The notes below the pieces were generated by a model, which ran no database searches, was not told the origin of the DNA, and saw only the letters and a list, made by a program, of their open reading frames with translations. This document shows, piece after piece, positions 27,441-35,371 of a stretch of DNA of 64,000 bases. This DNA comes from Paraglaciecola sp. L3A3 (GTDB lineage: Bacteria > Pseudomonadota > Gammaproteobacteria > Enterobacterales > Alteromonadaceae), in contig NZ_CP047023.1 in assembly GCF_009796765.1 (NCBI RefSeq), positions 2,463,501-2,527,500 on the forward strand, given 5' to 3'. Positions within the stretch are counted from its first letter, which is position 1. Every line of letters begins with the position of its first letter. The position numbers and the translations under genes were made by a program.

Positions 27441-28757
27441 TTACGCTTCTTTTTTATCACCAGGTAAAACCACACGTTCAATTTTGCCCACTAGGAACAA
27501 ATAAGAACAAAAGCCAATACAAGCTAAAGAAGCAATAAAGAATAGTGCAGGGCGGAAATCTCCGTCAGTCACTAAAAACCCAATCACAACAGGAACAATT
27601 ACACCGGCTAAACTACCGACGGCATTCATACAACCACCGACTAAACCAATAAGTTGCTTAGGGGCCAATAGAGAAACAAATATCCAAGCGATAGACGACA
27701 AGCCATTACCAAAAAATGCGATAGATAAAAATGTAATGATTAAGGTAGTGTCGTCAGTATAGTTTGCGCCAATAATAAACATAGATAACAACATGCCAAT
27801 AATCATAGGGGTTTTACGTGACACTTCTTTCGATACCCCTTTTCGAACTAAGAAATCAGAGAAAAATCCAGAGATTAACACCCCACAAAATGCTGCAATA
27901 AAGGGGATTGACGCAAGAAAACCAGATTTAATAAAGCTTAGGCCGCGATATTCAACTAAGTAGGTAGGAAACCAAGTTAAGAAAAATATTAGGGTGCCAC
28001 CTAGACAAAATTGTCCAATATAAATTCCCCATAATTTTTGGTTTGAAAATACTATCTTAAGGTTTTCTTTAGTTAATTTAGATTCATTTTTTTCAACCAC
28101 AGGCTCTGCCACTTGCACTTCATCTTGACTAATGTGATCAAGTTCAGCTTGATTAGCGCCTTTATGGTCTTCTGGGTCTCGATAAAATACATACCAAATG
28201 GCTGCCCAAACAAAGCCAACTAAACCAGACACGATAAACAGTCCTCTCCAACCGAAAGCATCTTGAATGACTACTAATACAGGCATTAAAAAGGCTAAAC
28301 CAATAAATTGCCCAGAAGTGTAAATAGCAATCGCTGATGCCCGCTCATTTTCAGGAAACCAACTGGTGACTATTTTGTTATTACACGGATAGGAAGGAGC
28401 CTCAAATACACCAATCGCCATTCTTAAACCAATTAAGGCACCAAATGAGCTCACCAGACCTTGAACTAAGGTGGCGGCTGACCATAAAACCAAAATAACA
28501 GGATATAAAATTCGCGCTTTGACAAAATCAACGACAATTCCGCCTGGTATTTGACAGATCGAATAGGTCCAACCAAAAGCTGAAAATATTAAGCCCATTT
28601 GAATCGATGTCAGCTGTAATTCATCTGTAAGTGCTGCCGCAGCAACTGAGATATTAGTTCGGTCCATGTAATTAATAACTACGCTAAGGAATATTAAACT
28701 TAATATTTGAAATCTTTTGCGCGTCGGCTTTTCTTGCACTGGTACAGATGTTTGCAT
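27441..28757 (-). CDS. MFS sugar-acid transporter, ACS (anion:cation symporter) family
   Basis: A 438-aa inner-membrane protein with 12 hydrophobic segments. 'VVINYMDRTNISVAAAAL' in helix 1 and 'GLIFSAFGWTYSICQIPGG' in helix 2 match the ACS family (galactonate/hexuronate/glucarate permeases such as DgoT, ExuT, GudP). It probably imports an aldonate by H+ or Na+ symport. It sits directly after the DgoD-like dehydratase gene (45-base gap) in the same cluster, which supports a sugar-acid substrate, but the exact acid is not known. Confidence 0.88.
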   Translation of the reverse strand: MQTSVPVQEKPTRKRFQILSLIFLSVVINYMDRTNISVAAAALTDELQLTSIQMGLIFSAFGWTYSICQIPGGIVVDFVKARILYPVILVLWSAATLVQGLVSSFGALIGLRMAIGVFEAPSYPCNNKIVTSWFPENERASAIAIYTSGQFIGLAFLMPVLVVIQDAFGWRGLFIVSGLVGFVWAAIWYVFYRDPEDHKGANQAELDHISQDEVQVAEPVVEKNESKLTKENLKIVFSNQKLWGIYIGQFCLGGTLIFFLTWFPTYLVEYRGLSFIKSGFLASIPFIAAFCGVLISGFFSDFLVRKGVSKEVSRKTPMIIGMLLSMFIIGANYTDDTTLIITFLSIAFFGNGLSSIAWIFVSLLAPKQLIGLVGGCMNAVGSLAGVIVPVVIGFLVTDGDFRPALFFIASLACIGFCSYLFLVGKIERVVLPGDKKEA

Positions 28758-28801
28758 AATTTTAGCTCTTATTATTTATGAGTGATGAAAGTTAAAAGAA
28801 T

Positions 28802-29956
28802 TTACCAATTAGTGTACGACCCATCTTTTTTAATTAAACGAGGGGCTTCCCAATACTTAAAATCTAGATCTTTAATGAGATGTTCATTTACATCTACACC
28901 AAGACCAGGCTCGTCAGTGACTTGGAATGTATTATTTTTGACTAAAGGACGATTGATAAAATATCTATCAAAATCCGACATATCACCGTCGTAAGGGTTT
29001 AATTCTAACCAAGCCATATTGCTAATCGCTGCACAATAATGGATGGAAGCTGCGGTACAAATTGGACTAAGTGGGTTATGTGGCATCATGTCTATATAAT
29101 GTGATTCACACATAGCGGCAATTTTCATTGATTCGGTGAAACCACCTGCATTACATATATCGACACGGCCGAAATTTGTGATATTTTTTTCAACATAAGG
29201 GGCAAAATCCCACTTACTGGTAAACTCTTCACCGATAGCAAATGGTACATCGCACATTTGACGCAAGGCTTGATATGCTGCAGGTGATTCGTCACGAATA
29301 GGCTCTTCGATAAAATCTAAGGTACCTCTAGGCATACGTTGAATGAAGGAAACCGCTTCAGGCACCGACAATCTATGGTGGTAATCCATGCCCAGAATAA
29401 TATCTTCACCTAAAGCTTCTCTAGATTTACGTAACCATTTGGCAATTAATACCAGATTTTCTGTTGGCTCTAAAATAGTAGGTTTATCAGCTACACCATT
29501 TAAACCATGAGTGGTACGAATTACGTTCCAACCATCGTCTTTAAGCCGAAGTACATCATCAATTAATTCAGGTCCCATCGCTTTTGCACTGGTAGCGAAT
29601 AAAGGAATATTATTTCTTTGTTTACCGCCAAGTAATTTATATACAGGTATATTCATACTTTTAGCGACTAGATCATGTAAAGCAATGTCTATTGCAGCAA
29701 TTGCAGCGGCTAGTACGCGGCCTCCTTCAAAATATTGACCACGGTACATTTCTTGCCACATACCACCAATTTGAGTGGGATCTCGGCCAATTAAAAATTC
29801 ACTGAAATGTTCTACTGCCCCCATCACAGCTTTTTCTCTACCAGATAGGCCCGATTCTCCCCAGCCGTATATCCCTTCGTCTGTTTCTACTTTTACTAAG
29901 CAGACATTTCGAATGCCGGCCCAAAAGCCATAGGCTTTTACATTTGTTATTTTCAT
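28802..29956 (-). CDS. Enolase-superfamily sugar-acid dehydratase, galactonate dehydratase-like
   Basis: A 384-aa mandelate-racemase subgroup enzyme resembling DgoD along its length. Shared landmarks: 'MKITNVKAYGFWAG' start, 'ETDEGIYGWGE', 'GMDYHHRLSVPEA' (base His in the DgoD H185 position), 'FIEEPI', 'AIGEEFTSKWDF' (metal Glu), 'ICNAGGFTESMKIA', 'MMPHNPLSPI' (H285 position) and a C-terminal 'DGSYTNW'. It should dehydrate an aldonate to a 2-keto-3-deoxy acid with Mg2+. Substrate identity within this subgroup varies, so I do not name it dgoD. The 2-keto-3-deoxy acid kinase and aldolase are not in the window. Confidence 0.85.
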   Translation of the reverse strand: MKITNVKAYGFWAGIRNVCLVKVETDEGIYGWGESGLSGREKAVMGAVEHFSEFLIGRDPTQIGGMWQEMYRGQYFEGGRVLAAAIAAIDIALHDLVAKSMNIPVYKLLGGKQRNNIPLFATSAKAMGPELIDDVLRLKDDGWNVIRTTHGLNGVADKPTILEPTENLVLIAKWLRKSREALGEDIILGMDYHHRLSVPEAVSFIQRMPRGTLDFIEEPIRDESPAAYQALRQMCDVPFAIGEEFTSKWDFAPYVEKNITNFGRVDICNAGGFTESMKIAAMCESHYIDMMPHNPLSPICTAASIHYCAAISNMAWLELNPYDGDMSDFDRYFINRPLVKNNTFQVTDEPGLGVDVNEHLIKDLDFKYWEAPRLIKKDGSYTNW

Positions 29957-29974
29957 TTATGACTAAACCTTAAA

Positions 29975-30655
29975 TTATCGAAAGTGTTTCGACCAATATT
30001 GACCACTATTATCTATATGTTTATCCAGCACGCGCATCACCGCTGTTACATCTCGTTTCTCGATGCCATTCAAAATTTCTTGGTGTTCGAGTAAACTTTG
30101 TTCAAAACGTGTAGATGAAAAGCCTAGAGTGGCGTGGAAAGCTTGCAGCATTAATCGATTTTTTTGCCATAAACCGAAGGCACGTTGATTATAATGATGG
30201 CTATACATAAGAGCGTGAAAATCTGCATCTAACTCTCGATAACGGATATAAGCAGAAGGAGAAAGGTTGTGCATTTCTTCTAAAATAGCTTTTAGCTCAG
30301 TCATTTGTTCTGCCGAATGTTCACGAATAAACCATTCAATTAGATAAGGTTCGAGTAACTGCAATATTTCGAATACATCGCGCATGGTATGAAATTCAAA
30401 TTTAGTTACTCTTGAACCACTATTAGGCAAAATAGTAACAAAACCTTCACCTTGTAATTGCTTCAGTGCTTCTCGTACAGGGTTGATGCTGGTATTATAT
30501 TGTTTGGCTAACGCAGTGGTAACAAGCCTGTCACCGCTGACTAATTTACCTTTAGCTATGTCATTCAATATTTTTGTGTAAATTGTGTCTTCTTCAGATA
30601 TTAATTTACTGTCTGTATTATTATTGTTACTACCCATTTCAATCACATTATTCAT
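29975..30655 (-). CDS. GntR-family transcriptional regulator (FCD type)
   Basis: A 226-aa regulator. The N-terminal winged helix (about 20-90) has 'LVSGDRLVTTALAKQYNTSI' and 'PVREALKQLQGEGFVTILPN', the GntR signature. The C-terminal helical FCD ligand domain (about 95-220) has 'LDADFHALMYSHHYNQRAF', with His residues that usually hold a metal and an organic acid. It is the first gene of the minus-strand cluster, 18 bases before the dehydratase gene, so it probably represses the cluster until the sugar acid or its keto product binds. Confidence 0.9.
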   Translation of the reverse strand: MNNVIEMGSNNNNTDSKLISEEDTIYTKILNDIAKGKLVSGDRLVTTALAKQYNTSINPVREALKQLQGEGFVTILPNSGSRVTKFEFHTMRDVFEILQLLEPYLIEWFIREHSAEQMTELKAILEEMHNLSPSAYIRYRELDADFHALMYSHHYNQRAFGLWQKNRLMLQAFHATLGFSSTRFEQSLLEHQEILNGIEKRDVTAVMRVLDKHIDNSGQYWSKHFR

Positions 30656-30834
30656 TATAAATTACACACAATATTACTTAAAATTTGCAATAACTCAATA
30701 AATAATTCTTTTTCAGCGATATAAATTAACTTAATTTCAACAGAATATAGGGGGTTTGGCATTATTAGCCTCACAATGATAGCAAATCAAATAACAGAGG
30801 CTTAGAGAGATTATGGAAATTATAGCTAACAATT

Positions 30835-30863
30835 AGTATTGGTTGTGCAGCACAACCAATACT
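30835..30863. terminator. Perfect 29-bp palindrome downstream of ndh
   Basis: Arms AGTATTGGTTGTGC (30835-30848) and its exact complement (30850-30863) flank one central base. It lies 24 bases past the ndh stop on the minus strand. No T run follows on either side, so it may be a terminator of the non-canonical kind or a protein site. The rest of the 30656-30886 gap holds the GntR-gene promoter region and a 7-codon frame (ATG at 30814) with AGAG upstream that ends just before the palindrome. Confidence 0.5.
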
Positions 30864-30886
30864 TAATACATACTTTTTAGACAGAT

Positions 30887-32179
30887 TTAATGTAGTTTTA
30901 ATTTAGTGCCAACTAAATTACTGACTTTACGGCTAAGCAATACAAAAATGCCTTTTACCCAACCATGTACTGCGAATTGATGCATGTTATACAAAGATAT
31001 ATAAACCAATCTCGCTAATCTCCCTTCAATAAACATACTGCTATTTGACAAACTGCCCATTAAAGAACCGACTGTGCTGTATTTACTCAAATGAACAAGT
31101 GAACCGTAGTCAGTATATTTAAACGCTTTAAGTGGCTTAGACTTAAACGTATTAATTATATTGGTGGCAACGGTAGATGCCATTTGATGAGCTGACTGAG
31201 CACGGGGAGGCACCCAAGTGCCATTTTCTTGCTTAAAACCACAACAATCGCCTAATACATAAATACATTTATCCACTGTGCTTTTGAGTTGTGGCGTGAC
31301 TAATATTTGCTGTGCTCTATTGGTTTCGAAAATACCAAGTTGTTGAATAAAATCTGGTGCTTTTACCCCTGCTGCCCACACCATGAGATCAGCCTCAATT
31401 AATTCATTATCACTAGTAACAAAACCTTCTTTTTGAGCCTTAGCAACCCTTGTACCTTCTAATACTGTGATACCCAACTGACTTAATGCTCCGCGAGCAG
31501 AGTTGGCTATTCGTTCAGGCAAGGCAGGAAGAATTCGATCACCAGCTTCGATAATAGAAATTTTTAATCTATCAGCCGACATTTTTGGCATACCATAAGA
31601 TCTTGCCAAATTGGCGACATGGTGTAATTGTGCGGCTAATTCTGTTCCTGTTGCGCCACCGCCTACTATGGCAACTTGTAAGGTTTTACTGTCATCGGAC
31701 TGTTGATTAATTCTTAATAATTGATTTAATAATGCTTTATGAAAACGTTCAGCTTGAGTTAACGAATCTAAGAAGTATGCAAATTCACTTACTCCTAGGG
31801 TGCCAAAATCGTTACTGACACTGCCAATCGCTAATACTAGGTAATCGTATGATATTTGCCTTTCTGGCAAGAGCTGCTCACCACTTTCATCTGCGAGGGG
31901 ATCTAACGTAATCAACTTTTGCTGGTGGTCAATATGACTCATACAGCCTAATTGAAATTGATATTTCAACCGAGCAGCATGAATACTGTAATCAACGCCA
32001 TCAGAATTTTTATCTATGACCCCAGCAGCTACCTCGTGTAATAAAGGTTTCCACACATGAGTAGGGTGTTTATCGACTAAGATTATTTCGGCTAAATTTT
32101 GCTTACCTAAGGTTTTGCTTAGCCGGCTAACTAGCTCTAAGCCACCTGCACCTCCGCCTACAATGACAATTTTTTGCAT
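30887..32179 (-). CDS. ndh: Type II NADH:quinone oxidoreductase
   Basis: A 430-aa two-dinucleotide-fold flavoprotein that passes electrons from NADH to quinone without pumping ions. The FAD-binding 'IVIVGGGAGGLELVSRL' is at residues 3-19 and the NADH-binding 'VAIVGGGATGTELAAQL' near 168-184. 'VWAAGVKAP' and 'YVLGDCCGF' are also typical of NDH-2. The C-terminal region (about 385-430) is amphipathic for membrane binding. It is monocistronic, between the sugar-acid cluster and a repeat-rich gap. Confidence 0.92.
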   Translation of the reverse strand: MQKIVIVGGGAGGLELVSRLSKTLGKQNLAEIILVDKHPTHVWKPLLHEVAAGVIDKNSDGVDYSIHAARLKYQFQLGCMSHIDHQQKLITLDPLADESGEQLLPERQISYDYLVLAIGSVSNDFGTLGVSEFAYFLDSLTQAERFHKALLNQLLRINQQSDDSKTLQVAIVGGGATGTELAAQLHHVANLARSYGMPKMSADRLKISIIEAGDRILPALPERIANSARGALSQLGITVLEGTRVAKAQKEGFVTSDNELIEADLMVWAAGVKAPDFIQQLGIFETNRAQQILVTPQLKSTVDKCIYVLGDCCGFKQENGTWVPPRAQSAHQMASTVATNIINTFKSKPLKAFKYTDYGSLVHLSKYSTVGSLMGSLSNSSMFIEGRLARLVYISLYNMHQFAVHGWVKGIFVLLSRKVSNLVGTKLKLH

Positions 32180-32534
32180 GATAATAATCCTTAAAATTTA
32201 AAATAAAAAAGAGGCACTTGACTTGTTTTAGACACCGACAAAGAATTGTCATAAATAATGTGCGAAAAAATTAGAAAAAAACGCGAAAAAAAAGCACTGG
32301 AGTAACAAGTCGAAAAGCAATGGAAGTATTTTCTCATACTGTTTATAAAACTGTCTATCCCTTGTTTAGACACTAGTTGCATATAAAAGATAAACAAGGT
32401 CCCTTTAACTTTATCCCACTAAAAATAAAGTCTATCAGCAGACTTGATTTACGAATACATTTATTCTTGAATAATGTATTGCATTTAATTTTGAATATTG
32501 CATACTCTATTCAAAATAACATTTAAGGTTAAAC
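32180..32534. other. Intergenic region between ndh and the 70-aa gene
   Basis: This AT-rich 355-bp gap must hold the ndh promoter and the promoter of the small + gene. The clearest structure is an inverted repeat, CCTTGTTTA at 32360-32368 and TAAACAAGG at 32391-32399. I see no convincing gene; a 68-codon minus frame here has low-complexity sequence and no family likeness. Confidence 0.5.
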
Positions 32535-32747
32535 ATGAACAATAAAAAGACCCAGTTAAACAGTACACATGGTGGCATCAGAAAAGGAGCTGGCCGACCA
32601 AAAATCGCCCAACCTAAACAAAGCATTAGTTTACGATTGCACCCAGAAGTTGTTGGTTGGATCGACAGACAAGATGGTAACAGAGCAGAAGTAATTGAAC
32701 GTTTAGTCAGAGCAGAAAAAGATGAACAGTTAGATATGTTTGGCTAG
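32535..32747 (+). CDS. Small hypothetical protein with a GGxRKGAGRPK motif
   Basis: A 70-aa basic protein. 'HGGIRKGAGRPKIAQPKQ' is the glycine/arginine-rich motif often seen at the N-terminus of small phage- or plasmid-type RHH proteins, followed by 'SISLRLHPEVVGWID' (strand plus helix) and 'NRAEVIERLVRAEK' (second helix). This fits a ribbon-helix-helix DNA-binding fold. The ATG at 32535 has AAGG at 32525-32528. Its target is unknown. It stands alone beside a palindrome-rich stretch, so it may be of mobile origin. Confidence 0.65.
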   Translation: MNNKKTQLNSTHGGIRKGAGRPKIAQPKQSISLRLHPEVVGWIDRQDGNRAEVIERLVRAEKDEQLDMFG

Positions 32748-32760
32748 GTGTATAAAATAC

Positions 32761-32827
32761 GCTTCGCACACTAAGATTATGCACTTCGTGCACAGAGCAT
32801 GGCTACGCCACTTTTGCGCTGCGCGCA
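32761..32827. repeat. Cluster of mini-hairpins with 3-nt loops (copy 1)
   Basis: Four successive tiny palindromes have different stems but the same 3-base loop pattern T-N-C: GC-TTC-GC (32761-32767), TGCAC-TTC-GTGCA (32780-32792), TGGC-TAC-GCCA (32800-32810) and TGCGC-TGC-GCGCA (32815-32827). They are joined by 7-13-base linkers. About 50 bp of this block (32762-32812) is repeated almost exactly at 40481-40530. A further unit, TGGC-TGC-GCCA, is at 33221-33231, and CCC-TTC-GGG at 32946-32954. Confidence 0.8.
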
Positions 32828-33026
32828 CTAAGATTATTCACTGCGTTCACCAAGCATTCGCGTTGCTCACTGTCATCCATGACGTTTTTGACTCACATCC
32901 GTGAGAGCCAGTTACTCATGTTATGAAATACATCCCTATATTTCACCCTTCGGGCCGCACTAAAGTGCGTTCTAAATTTATCCAGTAAATTTAGTCAACA
33001 GCCAAGAAAGAGTAACCAGAAAGAGG

Positions 33027-33186
33027 CCGCGCTCCAGCAAAGCTCTGATTCTATTTTTTATAAACTCCTAAGGCCGTGCACTCTCTATTAAAGTAATAGG
33101 TTCCCGACAAAACACCACTCAATTGGCTATCCATGCCAATTGTCCTTTAGAGTTTGTAATAAAAAATAGCGAGCTTTGAGTCGCGG
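33027..33186. repeat. MITE-like 160-bp element with long imperfect inverted repeats
   Basis: The left arm 33027-33073 (starts CCGCGCTCC, ends CTCCTAAGG) is an imperfect inverted copy of the right arm 33144-33186 (starts CCTTTAGAG, ends GAGTCGCGG); the longest exact stretch covers CTATTTTTTAT against ATAAAAAATAG. Inside is a hairpin AATTGGC / GCCAATT at 33121-33141. There is no gene inside. It could be a non-autonomous mobile element or a structured RNA. Confidence 0.6.
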
Positions 33187-33260
33187 GTAAATCAAAAGCA
33201 TTCACTTCGTTCATAAAGCATGGCTGCGCCATTAAAAACTGCCGTGAACTCAAATTTCGT

Positions 33261-33289
33261 CATTCCGGTAGTCTTTTGAGCCGGAATCC
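33261..33289. repeat. REP-like palindrome
   Basis: ATTCCGG and CCGGAAT are separated by 12 bases (TAGTCTTTTGAG). This looks like an extragenic palindrome of the REP type. The rest of 33290-33558 holds no gene that I can see; it leads into the methyltransferase promoter. Confidence 0.5.
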
Positions 33290-33558
33290 ATTCTTTTAAA
33301 AGCAGTGCCTAGCCGCGAGAATCGAGTCAATAGCCTAAAAAGAATTTGTTACAGTGCATACAGAGGAATAAGCAATAGAATAAATAGAGTGGTTTTTCCC
33401 ACAATCATTATATTTTGCACATGGAGACGTTATTCGTTATAACTGAAGATCTTATGGGCGCATAAAAAGTGGCGAGAATGAAATTGGACAAATTGTCGTT
33501 AACCAAATATTTTTGGCGTTAACTAATTAGTTAGCCAATAAAAAGAGGATAATCACAT

Positions 33559-34161
33559 ATGTGGGATCAAAGATATAACGAAGATGGGTTTGCCTATGGA
33601 TTTGACCCAAATGATTTTTTGAGATCTGAGTATTTACGAATACCACAGGGAGGGCGAGTACTTTGTTTAGCTGAAGGAGAAGGTAGAAACGCAGTCTTTC
33701 TAGCTAAGCAGGGCTATGCAGTCACAGCAATTGACCAGTCTTCGGTTGGCCTTGAAAAGGCTAAAAACCTTGCTATTGAGAATGGCGTAGAAATATCAAC
33801 GATAGTTGCTGACTTGGCAGACTACGACATTGGCAGCGAGATTTGGGATGGTATTGTTTCTATTTCAGCACATATGCCACCTGAGGTGCGTAAAAAACTG
33901 CATGGTCAAGTTATTAATTCTTTGACTAAAGGTGGGGTTTTCATTTTAGAGGCTTATACGGAACGCCAAATTGAAATGGATGGGATCGGCGGGCCTCCAC
34001 CGTCACAAAAGGAAATGTTTATGTCTCTGAAAGAGTTAAAATCTGAGCTTAACGGCCTAGATTTTGTTTTTGGTTCTGAAGCGGAACGACATATTTCAGA
34101 AGGAAAATATCATCAAGGACAAAGCGCTGTTGTGCAGATTATTGCCTGTAAAGGCGGCTGA
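33559..34161 (+). CDS. Class I SAM-dependent methyltransferase
   Basis: A 200-aa cytoplasmic enzyme. It starts 'MWDQRYNEDGFAYGFDPNDF', typical of a TehB/thiopurine-type small methyltransferase group. Motif I is 'VLCLAEGEGRNAVFLAKQGY' (about residues 34-53), followed by the acidic 'VTAIDQSS' that binds the ribose of SAM. 'FILEAYTERQ' is the post-methylation strand. The substrate is unknown. AGAGGA at 33544-33549 precedes the ATG. Long repeat-rich DNA lies upstream and the convergent ABC genes lie 64 bases downstream. Confidence 0.82.
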   Translation: MWDQRYNEDGFAYGFDPNDFLRSEYLRIPQGGRVLCLAEGEGRNAVFLAKQGYAVTAIDQSSVGLEKAKNLAIENGVEISTIVADLADYDIGSEIWDGIVSISAHMPPEVRKKLHGQVINSLTKGGVFILEAYTERQIEMDGIGGPPPSQKEMFMSLKELKSELNGLDFVFGSEAERHISEGKYHQGQSAVVQIIACKGG

Positions 34162-34225
34162 GCCTAATCCGTTAGCCCTACGACTACGCACTCGACTACA
34201 TGGCATTTTACTAACTATTCCAACA

Positions 34226-35371
34226 CTACTCCAAGTTTTTATGAAAGCGCAGGGAAGCAATGGTTAACCCAACTAAGATAAAACCCAGTAAATAGAGCAT
34301 ATCAAAACTCATATTTAATACTTCTACATCTCGTAACACTACGCCTCGAATTAAACGTATGTAATGGGTGGCTGGTAACACTTCTGCTATATATTGAGCG
34401 AAGCGGGGCATGCCTTCATAGGGAAACATAAAACCCGACAGTAGGATGGATGGCAGTAATACAAAAATCGTCATTTGCATTGACTGTAATTGATTTTTAG
34501 CCACAGTCGATATCATTAAACCTAAGGTTAAACTGGCTAAAATAAATAAAGTGGTAGCAATAGCCAACTGCCATAAGCTACCCACCACCACTATATCGAA
34601 TAACACATAACCTAAGCCTAAAATAATCATCACTTGTAACGCGCCAATAAATAAGTACGGAATAATTTTTCCTAACATCAGTTCTAAGGAATGCACTGGC
34701 GTGGTGATTAAAAATTCTAGATTGCCGCGCTCGCGTTCACGCACTATGGCAGCCGAAGTAAACATGATCATTGTCATGGTTAAAATTACTGCGACAAGGC
34801 CTGGCACAGTATTCACCACAGTACGTTGTTCGGGGTTAAACAGTAATGTCACTTCAAATGTTGGAATTTGACGATTCACGGGTTTATGCAATAACTCACC
34901 TAGCGGCATATTCCGTAAGCTTTTAATGCTCGCAGCGATCATAGTATCAGAGCCATCAACCACCCATTGCCCAACAGGGCGACTGGTTTCTTCGTCGGTG
35001 GCGCTTGGGCTACCTAAACCAACACTACTGTGGCGGGCGACTCGATTATCTACATCCGCGGGAATATATAAAAATGCCCTGATGTGTTCACTATTAATGG
35101 CTAATTGTGCCTGTTCAATAGTGTTGTAATACTCACTGATTTTAACCACTTGGCTTGCTTGTACTGTTTGAATTAACGCGCGACTCAATCCCGTTTGGCT
35201 ATGATCAACCACACCTACAGGAATATCTCTTACTGTGGTATTAATGGCATAACCAAATAACACCAATTGGATCAGCGGAATTAAAATCACCATGCGTAAT
35301 GTCATACTATCGCGCTTGAGCTGTAATAGTTCTTTGCTAAGTATGGCTTGAATGCGCAGTAAGCTATTCAT
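34226..35371 (-). CDS. ABC-2 type exporter permease
   Basis: A 381-aa inner-membrane protein: helix 1 near residues 18-40 ('MTLRMVILIPLIQLVLFGYA'), a large extracytoplasmic domain (about 45-180), then five helices, including 'VAVILTMTMIMFTSAAIVRE' and the family's 'ERGNLEFLITTPV' coupling helix. It matches the YbhR/YbhS/YhhJ group. The start at 35371 ('MNSLLRIQ') is preferred over an upstream frame opening at 35419 because it overlaps the ATPase gene by only 8 bases. It forms an operon with the ATPase and HlyD genes. Confidence 0.88.
   Translation of the reverse strand: MNSLLRIQAILSKELLQLKRDSMTLRMVILIPLIQLVLFGYAINTTVRDIPVGVVDHSQTGLSRALIQTVQASQVVKISEYYNTIEQAQLAINSEHIRAFLYIPADVDNRVARHSSVGLGSPSATDEETSRPVGQWVVDGSDTMIAASIKSLRNMPLGELLHKPVNRQIPTFEVTLLFNPEQRTVVNTVPGLVAVILTMTMIMFTSAAIVRERERGNLEFLITTPVHSLELMLGKIIPYLFIGALQVMIILGLGYVLFDIVVVGSLWQLAIATTLFILASLTLGLMISTVAKNQLQSMQMTIFVLLPSILLSGFMFPYEGMPRFAQYIAEVLPATHYIRLIRGVVLRDVEVLNMSFDMLYLLGFILVGLTIASLRFHKNLE

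Noticed and set aside
28802..29956. 3,6-anhydro-L-galactonate cycloisomerase (agar pathway)
   Set aside because: The N- and C-terminal motifs and the His positions fit the DgoD-like group better, and no agarase or other agar-pathway genes are nearby.
32191..32397. 68-codon minus frame upstream of ndh
   Set aside because: Phe/Ser/Tyr-rich low-complexity product in AT-rich DNA with no family pattern; more likely the ndh promoter region.
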